A stretch of DNA of 16,716 nucleotides, taken from contig JAFYUG010000139.1 in the NCBI GenBank assembly GCA_017558545.1, forward strand, positions 1 to 16,716. Direction: 5' to 3'. The position numbers and the translations under genes were made by a program. Of the stretch, positions 1 through 6,975 are shown piece after piece (the stretch's first letter is position 1; every line of letters begins with the position of its first letter). This DNA is from Oscillospiraceae bacterium. GTDB lineage: Bacteria > Bacillota > Clostridia > Oscillospirales > Oscillospiraceae. A model generated the notes under the pieces. The model was not told where the DNA came from, searched no databases, and saw nothing but the letters and a program-made list of their open reading frames with translations.

Positions 1-87
1 GTTATTAGCTTTTGACGCATCTAATAAGGCTTATGCTAAGAGACTATACTTTTGAGAGGATAAGCTGTGCCCGACACCAAGTATGCT

Positions 88-873
88 TTATGCCAAGTCG
101 CTTCCTCCGTCGCAAGTGAGGCACTGGCCCGTAACAAAAAGATTTTCCTGAGCAAAGAAGAGGATTACTCTTGCCATATCTATGGACTCGGCAACTCTTC
201 CAAGGGGAGTCTTGTTTGCCACAATTTCAAACTCTCTGGGTGTTGCATCAATCTTCATGGGAGTATCCACCATGCCGGGTGCAATTGCATTTACAGTGAT
301 GTTATCCCTGCCGTATTTCATGGCAAATGCCTTGGTCTGGCATATTGCGCCCGCTTTGGATGCAGTGTAGGCGGGAGTGCTGTAGTTGCCGTGAATACCG
401 GTAACGGAGGTTGTGTTTACAATTCTGCCAAAGTGGTTTTTCTGCATATGGGGTATTACGGCGAGATTCATAATATAGTGGCCGTAGTCATGCACCTTGA
501 AAAACTTCATATAGGTTTCTTCGTCCAGCTTGTCAAACAAAGTGCCGAAGAAGGTTTCGCCGGGTTCCAGTCTGGATTCTATACCCGCATTGTTTACAAG
601 GATATCAATTCGTCCGTATGCCTTGATAACTTCTGCTACACTTGTTTCAACGGAAGTAATGTCGCTTACATCGCAGGCCAGCGCCAAGACGTCATTGGAG
701 TATTTCAGGCATTCAGCTTTTACTTTTTCCAGCTTCCCCACAGTGCGGCCAAAGAGCACAACCTTTGCGCCTCCTTTGGCCAGCTCAATTGCGGTGGCCT
801 CACCAATTCCGCTTCCTGCGCCTGTGATAATTGCAACTTTTCCTTCAAATCCATATTCTTTATACTGAACCAT
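88..873 (-). CDS. SDR family NAD(P)-dependent oxidoreductase (SDR1)
   Basis: Classical short-chain dehydrogenase of 261 aa, expected to interconvert an alcohol and a ketone in the cytoplasm. Visible motifs are the Rossmann glycine motif TGAGSGIG (residues 17-24), NNAG (94-97), the catalytic Ser156, and Y169-x-x-x-K173. The PG/T segment after the active site (APGMVDTPM, 198-206) is also typical. Strand beta-2 ends in LFGR (40-43), a pattern that usually goes with NADP(H). The tetrad Asn position (normally V-N-L in helix 4) reads V-H128-D. A strong Shine-Dalgarno, GGGGGAG on the minus strand (about 881-889), supports the ATG at 873. It is divergent from the PucR gene and is a close paralogue of the SDR at 5421-6206 (about 64% identity, gap-free). 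The substrate is unknown; family assignment is sure. Confidence 0.93.
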   Translation of the reverse strand: MVQYKEYGFEGKVAIITGAGSGIGEATAIELAKGGAKVVLFGRTVGKLEKVKAECLKYSNDVLALACDVSDITSVETSVAEVIKAYGRIDILVNNAGIESRLEPGETFFGTLFDKLDEETYMKFFKVHDYGHYIMNLAVIPHMQKNHFGRIVNTTSVTGIHGNYSTPAYTASKAGAICQTKAFAMKYGRDNITVNAIAPGMVDTPMKIDATPREFEIVANKTPLGRVAESIDMARVILFFAQENLFVTGQCLTCDGGSDLA

Positions 874-1060
874 AATTTTCTCCCCCTATTCTTTCTAATG
901 ATGGGTTAACGGACATACGCATACAAGCTTCCACTTATATTCTTACTCCATTTATAGATTGATTTCAATTCATCAATATAGCTGTTTTTTTACCAAAAAA
1001 CCCCACACTGTGTTGGGAAGCAAAAAAACGCTTTTGATATATCGGCGTCAGGCACATATC

Positions 1061-1123
1061 GCCTTGCATTCCTGCCATTTTTCATATATAATCGAAGAGA
1101 TTTTGCATCTATATTTGCAAGGC
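1061..1123. repeat. 8-bp inverted repeat flanking the regulator promoter (possible operator pair)
   Basis: GCCTTGCA at 1061-1068 and its exact reverse complement TGCAAGGC at 1116-1123, 47 nt apart. The left arm covers the -35 box and the right arm lies just downstream of the expected transcription start. This spacing would suit two half-sites bridged by a dimeric regulator. Binding is inferred, not shown. Confidence 0.4.
1064..1092 (+). promoter_or_regulatory. Predicted sigma-A promoter of the PucR-type regulator gene
   Basis: TTGCAT (1064-1069), a 17-nt spacer, then a perfect TATAAT (1087-1092), 71 nt before the ATG at 1163. The -35 lies inside the left arm (GCCTTGCA, 1061-1068) of an inverted repeat whose right arm (TGCAAGGC) is at 1116-1123. 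That arrangement suggests autoregulation. Confidence 0.7.
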
Positions 1124-1162
1124 AACACCAACCACTGTGTAGAATTTATGCGAGGATGAGCC

Positions 1163-2677
1163 ATGTTTTTAAATGCATCTATCATATATGAAGAGCTTTC
1201 CAAGACGCTTAATGTTTCCATGTCCGGCTATTCCGGCAAAAATGAACATCTGCGTTTTCCCCTTTATTTTACCCCAGGTACTATGCTCAGGGAGGACCGC
1301 GTTTATGTATGCGACAGCGCTGAGCTGTCCGCCGACACCCGCTTCCCTTCCCGATGCTGCATAGTATCAAGCGATCCCATCACCGCGGGAAGCCACACAG
1401 ATAACTGCACCTTCATCACCGTAAACGAGCCCATGGACAAGGCCGCCCTTTTCAACCATGTCCAGCAGGTGTTTGAAAAATACAGCCAGTGGGAGCAGGA
1501 GCTGAATGCACTTGTCCACAACAACTCCGGCATTCATGATATTCTCAAGCACAGCCAGACCTTGTATGAGGGCATTTTCTTCCTTATTGTGGACGTCAAC
1601 TACCGCGTTCTGGCAACCACAAGTCCCCCTGATTATTTTGCCTTCATCAGCGACGAAACCGGCAGCACCCCCCAGTCCGTTCTGGCGCGTTTCAAGAAGG
1701 ACCCCGAATACATAAGAAAGCGTTTTGACAGAAAAACCTATCTTTATAACGGCATCTATTTTGACCACGGCATACTGACCCACCACATATTTATTAACGA
1801 TGAATTATCCGGCACTTTCACAATGACAGAGCACGGAACGCCTATTACCGACGGAAAATGGGCTATTTTTGAGCATTTATGTGCCATTGTGGACAAATTT
1901 TACCAGTCCAGATTCAACCTTATGTATAGGGACGCCACCCGCCCCTCCGCAATATTCCAGCATATTTTAAGCGGCCACACCGTAAACGAAAGCGACTTGA
2001 AAAGCTCCCTCCAAAATGTTGGCTGGGACATTAACGACCGTTACCTTTCCTGCTTCGTTGAAATAAGCGAGCAGGACAAAAAGATAATGTCCATCCCTTA
2101 TCTTTGCCAGCAGCTTGAAGGTCTGCTTATCTCTGCCATATCCATAGAGCACGAAACGGATATAGTTGTTATTCTGAACACATCCAAAATCGATTCTCTT
2201 GAGCTTATCTCCAAGCAGGGCTTCAGAACCTTCCTTGAGGAATTTTCTCTCCAAGCCGGAATAAGCAACTCCTTCCGCGATATGCGCCAGCTTAAAACCT
2301 ATCATATGCAGGCTGTTGCAGCCCTTGAAATAGGTCACAAAACCCATCCCAATCGCTTCCTGTACCATTTTTCCGACTATCTTCTCCCTTACCTATTCAA
2401 AAATATGACCGGAGATATAAGCGCAAAGTCAATCTGTCCCGAGGGGCTTTTGACATTGCATGAATCGGATAACCGGAAAAACAGCGAATACATCAAAACC
2501 CTCAGCACATACTTCTCCAACGGTCTCAACGCCTCTCAGGCCGCAAGAGCGCTGCATATTAACCGCAGCACCTTCCTGGAGCGCATGAGAAAGATTAAGG
2601 ACACCCTGGAACTGGACATCGATAATTACGACACTCAGCTCTATCTGATGCTCTGCCTGAAGATACTGGAGGAATAA
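1163..2677 (+). CDS. PucR/CdaR-family transcriptional regulator
   Basis: A 504-aa cytoplasmic DNA-binding protein. The C-terminal 76 residues (429-504) match the PucR-type helix-turn-helix domain (HTH_30): a helix with a short linker, then NASQAARALHINRSTFLERM (about 456-475) as the HTH, then K-I-x-D-T-L-x-L-D and a closing helix (YLMLCLKIL). The N-terminal about 400 residues would be the effector-sensing part and show no other motif I recognise. Regulators of this family (PucR, CdaR) commonly respond to small catabolic substrates and activate neighbouring operons. The gene has its own consensus promoter and terminator, and it sits between the divergent SDR1 and the FAD/MFS/SDR/selenoprotein block. 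It is therefore the likely local regulator. A GAGG-type Shine-Dalgarno at 1152-1155 precedes the ATG. Confidence 0.88.
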   Translation: MFLNASIIYEELSKTLNVSMSGYSGKNEHLRFPLYFTPGTMLREDRVYVCDSAELSADTRFPSRCCIVSSDPITAGSHTDNCTFITVNEPMDKAALFNHVQQVFEKYSQWEQELNALVHNNSGIHDILKHSQTLYEGIFFLIVDVNYRVLATTSPPDYFAFISDETGSTPQSVLARFKKDPEYIRKRFDRKTYLYNGIYFDHGILTHHIFINDELSGTFTMTEHGTPITDGKWAIFEHLCAIVDKFYQSRFNLMYRDATRPSAIFQHILSGHTVNESDLKSSLQNVGWDINDRYLSCFVEISEQDKKIMSIPYLCQQLEGLLISAISIEHETDIVVILNTSKIDSLELISKQGFRTFLEEFSLQAGISNSFRDMRQLKTYHMQAVAALEIGHKTHPNRFLYHFSDYLLPYLFKNMTGDISAKSICPEGLLTLHESDNRKNSEYIKTLSTYFSNGLNASQAARALHINRSTFLERMRKIKDTLELDIDNYDTQLYLMLCLKILEE

Positions 2678-2682
2678 ATTAG

Positions 2683-2716
2683 GCCACTCGCCTTGAAAAG
2701 GGCGGGTGGCTTTTCT
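2683..2716 (+). terminator. Rho-independent terminator of the PucR-type gene
   Basis: An 11-bp stem, GCCACTCGCCT (2683-2693) paired with GGGCGGGTGGC (2700-2710, two G-T wobbles), with loop TGAAAA and a TTTTCT tail. It starts 6 nt after the stop codon. Confidence 0.88.
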
Positions 2717-2751
2717 CACACACATTGTTGGGTTTATACCAAAATTTATAC

Positions 2752-2801
2752 ATAACTTGTTGTATTGATAAGTTATCGAAATACGACTAAAATTATCGTA
2801 T
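2752..2801. repeat. Two inverted repeats over the promoter (candidate operators)
   Basis: Repeat 1 is ATAACTT (2752-2758) with AAGTTAT (2770-2776), an 11-nt spacer, straddling the -35. Repeat 2 is ATACGA (2781-2786) with TCGTAT (2796-2801), a 9-nt spacer, straddling the -10. Both are exact. They are plausible sites for the upstream PucR-type regulator or another factor. Neither was found at the other predicted promoters here. Confidence 0.45.
2765..2793 (+). promoter_or_regulatory. Predicted sigma-A promoter of the FAD-MFS-SDR-MBL-reductase block
   Basis: TTGATA (2765-2770), a 17-nt spacer, then TAAAAT (2788-2793), with the start codon at 2841. The close match suggests the main promoter for the run of same-strand genes from 2841 to 9569. 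Inverted repeats overlap both boxes (see the entry at 2752-2801). Confidence 0.72.
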
Positions 2802-2840
2802 CTAAATGTCACTCTTGACTGCGTTAACTAAGGAGAATAT

Positions 2841-4076
2841 ATGAACTTTGTTAATGAGCCCCCAAGAAAAACACCCATCATGCTCTCTACAGATGTGCTT
2901 GTTGCAGGCGCCGGCGTTGCCGGTATTGCAGCAGCCCTTGCAGCGGCAAGACACGGAAAAAAGGTTACGCTGCTTGAAAGGGAATTCGCTCTCGGCGGCA
3001 TGGCCACCCTTGGCCTTATAACCATTTTCCTCCCCTTGTGCGACGGCGCAGGCAATCAGGTTGTTTTCGGCCTGGCAGATGAGCTTTTCAAGCTTTCTAT
3101 TAAATATTCCTGCGAGGGAAAATATCCCTCCGCATGGCTGGAAAACGGCTCCCTTGAGGAGAGAATTAAAACCCGCTACATGGCCCAGTATAACCCCCAG
3201 CTTTTTGCCCTTACAGTTGAAAAGCTGCTGAAGGAAGCAGGAGTTGAAATTCTCTACGGCACTTCTCTGGTGGGCACTATAGTGGAAGAGGGCTTCATCA
3301 AGGCGGTTGTCGTTGAAAACAAGTCCGGAAGAACCGCCATAGAAGTGGAGTCCGCCATAGACTGCACCGGCGATTCCGACCTGAGCTACCACGCCGGCGC
3401 TTCCACCTATACAAATCCCAAAGGAAACGGACTTGCCAGCTGGTACTATTACTTCAACGGCGATGAGGTTAAGCTTAAAATGTTCGGCCTTGCCGACGTT
3501 GTGCCCGACAGCAACAATCGCCTTGCAGAGGACTCCAAGTCCTATTCCTCCAGCAAGACCGAAAGTCTGGACGGCAACTACCGCTTCTCCGGCGTTGACG
3601 GCTATGAGCTCAGCGCCTCCGTTCTGGCAGGCCACGAAAAGATGCTCAGCGATATACTCTCCCAGAACGAGAAAAACAGACTCTTCGTTCCGGTCACCAT
3701 GTCCACAATCCCCCTTGTGCGTATGTCCAGACGCTTGGTTGGCGAATACACAATGGACACCTGCGATGACCATAAGCCTCTGGCCGACAGCGTGGGCATG
3801 ACCGGCGACTGGTGCAAGCGAGGCCCCGTATACGAAATCCCCTTCGGCGCTCTCCATAATAACAGCATTAAAAATCTTCTTGTGGCAGGACGCAACATCT
3901 CCGCCTCCGACGCCATGTGGAACATAACCCGCGTTATTCCCCCCAGCATTGTCAGCGGTCAGGCCGCAGGAACCGCCGCCGCCATAGGCAATGATTTCTC
4001 CTCCATCGATGTTTCCTATTTGCAGAAGCTTCTTCGCGAAGACAATGTTGTTTTGCATCTTGACGATTTGAAGTAA
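2841..4076 (+). CDS. FAD-dependent oxidoreductase (FAD_oxidored type)
   Basis: A 411-aa cytoplasmic flavoprotein. The N-terminal dinucleotide-binding fold reads VLVAGAGVAGIAAALAAARHG (19-39) with G23-x-G25-x-x-G28 and the ribose-binding Glu46 (LLER). A second nucleotide signature is DCTGDSD (174-180). The C-terminal FAD contact region has NLLVAGRNIS (345-354) followed by SGQAAGTAAAIG (372-383). This order is typical of the FAD_oxidored family, which oxidises or reduces C-C, C-N or C-O bonds of varied substrates. No signal peptide is seen. AAGGAG at 2830-2835 supports the ATG. It is the first gene after the promoter at 2765-2793, followed 48 nt later by the MFS gene. The substrate is unknown. 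A role upstream of the reductase is inferred from context. Confidence 0.88.
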   Translation: MNFVNEPPRKTPIMLSTDVLVAGAGVAGIAAALAAARHGKKVTLLEREFALGGMATLGLITIFLPLCDGAGNQVVFGLADELFKLSIKYSCEGKYPSAWLENGSLEERIKTRYMAQYNPQLFALTVEKLLKEAGVEILYGTSLVGTIVEEGFIKAVVVENKSGRTAIEVESAIDCTGDSDLSYHAGASTYTNPKGNGLASWYYYFNGDEVKLKMFGLADVVPDSNNRLAEDSKSYSSSKTESLDGNYRFSGVDGYELSASVLAGHEKMLSDILSQNEKNRLFVPVTMSTIPLVRMSRRLVGEYTMDTCDDHKPLADSVGMTGDWCKRGPVYEIPFGALHNNSIKNLLVAGRNISASDAMWNITRVIPPSIVSGQAAGTAAAIGNDFSSIDVSYLQKLLREDNVVLHLDDLK

Positions 4077-4124
4077 GCACTCACCTGATATCCACAATAA
4101 ACCAAAGTGGGAGGTGGCACATCA

Positions 4125-5378
4125 ATGAATGGGTCTAAAAAAATAACTCAACGGGCGGTACTGACCACCATCGGCGCCTTTTTAATAACCACCGGTGCTG
4201 CAAGCCCAATAGTTTTGTCCGTCTTTTTCCCCGCCGTTGCGGGAGAGATGAACTTTTCTCAAAGTGCCATTTCCTTGCACGTATCCATTTTCACAATACT
4301 GGGTCTCATCACCCAGCCCATAGGCGGAAGGCTTTTCGATAAGTTCAGAAACCGCATAAAGCTTTTAGCCGTCTTGGGCACAGTAATCGCTTTAATTTCC
4401 TTTTTTCTCTTCTCCCGCTGCACCCGGATTTACCATTTCTACCTTGTCAGCGCCTTTATGAGCCTGACTTTGCCGGTGGTAAGCTCCCTTCTGGGCGTAT
4501 ACATCGTAACGGCATGGTTTGACAAAAAACGCAGCTTCGCCATTTCCTTTGTAATGATAGGAAGCAGCGCAGGCACTGTGATTTATGCCAACATCGCCCG
4601 ATACTTCATCGATAACTACGATTGGCGGGCAGGATATATATCCGTTGGCATATCCCTTGCCATCATCATGGTAATAGGCATATTTCTCCTCTCTCCTCCC
4701 CCTGATTTGCTGGGTCTTAAGCCTTATGGCAGCGGACAGCTTGAGGATGCTCCCGCCAAGGAGCTCAGCGGCATCAGCTATAAGGATGCACTTCGAACCA
4801 AGGCTTTTTGGCTATGCGCCATAGGCACCTTGTTCGGAATGATATATGTGGTGGGCATATCTCAGGCTCTCACCCCCCTGCTGCAATCCGATTATCAGCT
4901 GACCGCAGCAAAGTCAACCGCCATTCTCTCCGTATACAGCATCACCATTGCCGTGGTAAAGCCCCTTATCGGACTTATCATAGAAAAGCTTGGCACCCGA
5001 AAGGCTATATTGTTTACCGGAATATTGCTGACAATATCCCTGGCCGTGATTTCGGTATCCAAAAATGTTCCCCTTGCCATTGCATTTATAGTTTGCCTGG
5101 GCTGCTCCAATATGCTTTGCACGGTTATCCTTTCCACCTATGTGGCAGACACATTCGGACGCAAGGATTACGGCAGCATCATGGGAAGCATAAACATTGC
5201 ATCCATGCTGGGAACCAGCCTTGCACCCCTTGCTTCGGGATATATATATGATATATGCGGCAGCTATCGCCCAACCTTCCTGCTGTTCACCGCCTTGAGC
5301 ATTCTGGCAATGAATATGTATCTGCTTGCCGGCGGAAAGGCCAAGGCAAGGAAGAAGGCAGCCGGCTGCCAGATATAA
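4125..5378 (+). CDS. MFS transporter, OFA (oxalate/formate antiporter)-like
   Basis: A 417-aa inner-membrane carrier with about 12 hydrophobic segments. The motif-A-like loop GGRLFDKFRNR (67-77) lies between TM2 and TM3, and a central cytoplasmic loop with PPPDLLGLKPYG resembles the P-E-D-x-G-x-x-P-D-G loop common in OFA and monocarboxylate carriers. The second half repeats the pattern (IIEKLGTRKA). Members move small mono- or dicarboxylates, often by exchange. I chose the ATG at 4125 because GGGAGGTGG (4109-4117) is a good ribosome site 8 nt before it. An in-frame GTG at 4107 would begin inside that Shine-Dalgarno. The gene is 48 nt after the FAD oxidoreductase and 42 nt before SDR2, so co-transcription is likely. 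Substrate not determined. Confidence 0.87.
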   Translation: MNGSKKITQRAVLTTIGAFLITTGAASPIVLSVFFPAVAGEMNFSQSAISLHVSIFTILGLITQPIGGRLFDKFRNRIKLLAVLGTVIALISFFLFSRCTRIYHFYLVSAFMSLTLPVVSSLLGVYIVTAWFDKKRSFAISFVMIGSSAGTVIYANIARYFIDNYDWRAGYISVGISLAIIMVIGIFLLSPPPDLLGLKPYGSGQLEDAPAKELSGISYKDALRTKAFWLCAIGTLFGMIYVVGISQALTPLLQSDYQLTAAKSTAILSVYSITIAVVKPLIGLIIEKLGTRKAILFTGILLTISLAVISVSKNVPLAIAFIVCLGCSNMLCTVILSTYVADTFGRKDYGSIMGSINIASMLGTSLAPLASGYIYDICGSYRPTFLLFTALSILAMNMYLLAGGKAKARKKAAGCQI

Positions 5379-5420
5379 AAGCCGCGACCACAAACAGATT
5401 TATAGAAAGGGAGAAAAAAT

Positions 5421-6206
5421 ATGGCACAGTATAAAGAGTATGGTTTTGAAGGAAGAACAGCAATTGTTACCGGCGCTGGAACCGGTATGGGCAAATCCTG
5501 TGCAATTGAGCTTGCCAAGGGCGGCGCAAAGGTCGCTCTGTTTGGTCGTCGCGAAAATGTGCTTCAGGAGGTTAAGGAAGAATGCCTGAAGTATAGCCCC
5601 GATGTTATTGCCGTTTCTGTTGACGTTGCCGACGAAGAAAAGGTTAAAGCCGGCGTGCAGAAGGTTCTGGAAGCATTTAATAAAATTGATATCCTCATCA
5701 ACTGCGCCGGTATTGAAAATCGCCTGCTCCCCGGCGAATCCTTCTGGGAGCACCATTTCGACAATATGTCCCCCGATGAATATCTGAAGTTCTTCAGAAC
5801 TCATGCACTGGGACATTATCTCATGAATCTGGCCGTAGTTCCCAATATGATTGAAAACCACTTCGGCCGCGTTGTTAACGTTACCTCCGTTCTGGGTCTC
5901 AACGGCGTTGTTGACGGCCCCGCCTACGCCTCCTCCAAGGCAGCGGCTATATGCCAGACCAAGTCCTTTGCCCAGAAATACGGAAAGCACAACATCACCT
6001 TCAACTCTGTCGCCCCCGGCATGGTTGATACTCCCATGAAAATTGACGCCACCCCCGAGGAATTTGCCTTTGTTGCAAACAAGACTCCTCTCGGCAGAGT
6101 GGCGGATCCTATAGACATTGCAAGAGTTGTACTGTTCTTCGCTCAGGAAAACCTCTTTGCCACCGGCCAGAACATCGTCGTTGACGGCGGTTCTTCCGGA
6201 CTCTAA
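5421..6206 (+). CDS. SDR family NAD(P)-dependent oxidoreductase (SDR2)
   Basis: A 261-aa classical SDR, the same length as SDR1 at 88-873 and aligning to it without gaps (about 166 of 261 identical by hand count). Motifs are TGAGTGMG (17-24), N-C-A-G (94-97, with Cys for the second Asn), Ser156, Y169-x-x-x-K173, and APGMVDTPM (198-206). As in SDR1, the tetrad Asn position is His (T-H128-A-L). LFGRR (40-44) points to NADP(H). The block KIDATP-EF and KTPLGRVA (207-228) is nearly unchanged between the two, suggesting a shared substrate pocket. The regions that differ most are 71-86 and 111-120. AAAGGGAG at 5406-5413 supports the ATG. It may act on the same substrate as SDR1, perhaps on another stereoisomer or in another direction. 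That is inference. Confidence 0.93.
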   Translation: MAQYKEYGFEGRTAIVTGAGTGMGKSCAIELAKGGAKVALFGRRENVLQEVKEECLKYSPDVIAVSVDVADEEKVKAGVQKVLEAFNKIDILINCAGIENRLLPGESFWEHHFDNMSPDEYLKFFRTHALGHYLMNLAVVPNMIENHFGRVVNVTSVLGLNGVVDGPAYASSKAAAICQTKSFAQKYGKHNITFNSVAPGMVDTPMKIDATPEEFAFVANKTPLGRVADPIDIARVVLFFAQENLFATGQNIVVDGGSSGL

Positions 6207-6260
6207 GTTTTTTAGTTGAAGCTCAGTTGAGTCCCTTTGGGGACAGTTAGGAGATTTGCC

Positions 6261-6941
6261 GTGTATAACGTAATTCAAATCAATGATTTCAGCTGGAGAA
6301 TTGAGGACGGCGTTGTTCGTATGTTCCTCTTTGTGGGCGAAGATAAGGCGCTTTTGGTGGACACCGGCTTCGGAAGCGGCAATGTTCGCCAGTGCGTTGA
6401 GGGCATTACCGATAAGCCCATCATCCTTGTCAACACCCACGGCGACAATGACCACACCGGCTGCAACAAGTTCTTCGACGAAATATACATGCATCCCTCC
6501 GAGTTTGCATATTATCAGCAGCTCTCCGGTTGCGAAACTCCTCCTCTGCCCATATATGAGAACGATGTTATCGATCTCGGCGGCCTTGCCTTTGAGGTTA
6601 TCCTGCTCCCCGGCCACACCCCCGGCAGCATAGCTCTCTTAGACCGCAAAAACAAGGTTCTCGTAGGCGGAGACAGCGTTTCAACCTCCTCCGTATTCAT
6701 CTTCGGCCAGGGCAGAAGCCTTGCCGCATTTATGGAGAGCATGAAGAAGCTGCAAAAGCTTAAATCCGATTTCGACACCGTATATCCCTCCCATGGCGAG
6801 TTTGGCATATCCGGCGATATAGTGGACGAGCTGATATTGGCCGCCGAAGCCCTGCGGGACGGAAAAATTCCTCCTCAGGAGCCGCCTATGAACATCCCCG
6901 CCAAAATGTACCGCATGGGCAAGGTTGGTTTTTACTATTGA
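6261..6941 (+). CDS. MBL-fold metallo-hydrolase
   Basis: A 226-aa cytoplasmic metallo-beta-lactamase-fold protein. Metal ligands in order are H60-G-D62-N-D64-H65 (the HxHxDH site with Asp for the second His), H119 (PGHTPGS), D138 (GGDS) and H178 (YPSHGE). The fold is intact, and glyoxalase-II-like thioester, lactone or phosphoester hydrolysis is possible. I chose the GTG at 6261 because TTAGGAGA (6247-6254) sits 6 nt before it. The longer in-frame TTG at 6237 has no ribosome site. It lies 54 nt after SDR2 and 34 nt before the GrdE-like gene, in the same run. A role in hydrolysing an intermediate before or after reductive cleavage is inferred. Confidence 0.87.
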   Translation: MYNVIQINDFSWRIEDGVVRMFLFVGEDKALLVDTGFGSGNVRQCVEGITDKPIILVNTHGDNDHTGCNKFFDEIYMHPSEFAYYQQLSGCETPPLPIYENDVIDLGGLAFEVILLPGHTPGSIALLDRKNKVLVGGDSVSTSSVFIFGQGRSLAAFMESMKKLQKLKSDFDTVYPSHGEFGISGDIVDELILAAEALRDGKIPPQEPPMNIPAKMYRMGKVGFYY

Positions 6942-6975
6942 TTTCTTCCCAAAATAAAGCAAAGGAGGCTATGTC

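Larger units (their letters stand above)
874..1162. promoter_or_regulatory. Divergent intergenic region between SDR1 and pucR-type gene
   Basis: AT-rich, 289 bp, no credible gene. It holds the PucR-gene promoter (1064-1092) and the inverted repeat around it. A short inverted repeat ATTGA-TT-TCAAT lies at 958-969. On the SDR1 side I could find only a weak promoter: TTGAAA on the minus strand at about 964-969, with a poor -10. A GC-rich imperfect hairpin at about 1002-1017 is flanked by A/T runs. Control of SDR1 by the divergent regulator is inferred from position. Confidence 0.5.

Noticed and set aside
1..87. Inverted repeat TTATTAG (2-8) with CTAATAA (21-27) as an SDR1 terminator
   Set aside because: It is AT-only, about 60 nt past the SDR1 stop and without a clear T-run on the minus strand, so the support is too weak. 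Nothing else is visible in this stretch.
67..909. Long plus-strand open frame (280 aa) opposite SDR1
   Set aside because: It is the antisense of a gene with all SDR motifs, starts at GTG without a ribosome site, and its product is Cys/Gly-rich with no recognisable domain.
1002..1017. Terminator or attenuator on the minus strand upstream of SDR1
   Set aside because: The stem is short with a bulge and a 3-nt loop. It is followed by a T-run on the minus strand, but no transcript start upstream of it could be supported.
2802..4097. 431-aa minus-strand open frame opposite the FAD oxidoreductase
   Set aside because: Shadow of the coding strand caused by codon bias (few TTA, CTA or TCA codons). 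The plus-strand protein has clear FAD motifs and a ribosome site.
4107..4124. GTG at 4107 as start of the MFS gene
   Set aside because: It lies inside the Shine-Dalgarno for the ATG at 4125 and has no ribosome site of its own.
5400..6617. 405-aa minus-strand open frame across SDR2 and the MBL gene
   Set aside because: Overlaps two well-supported genes on the other strand, and no domain is visible in it.
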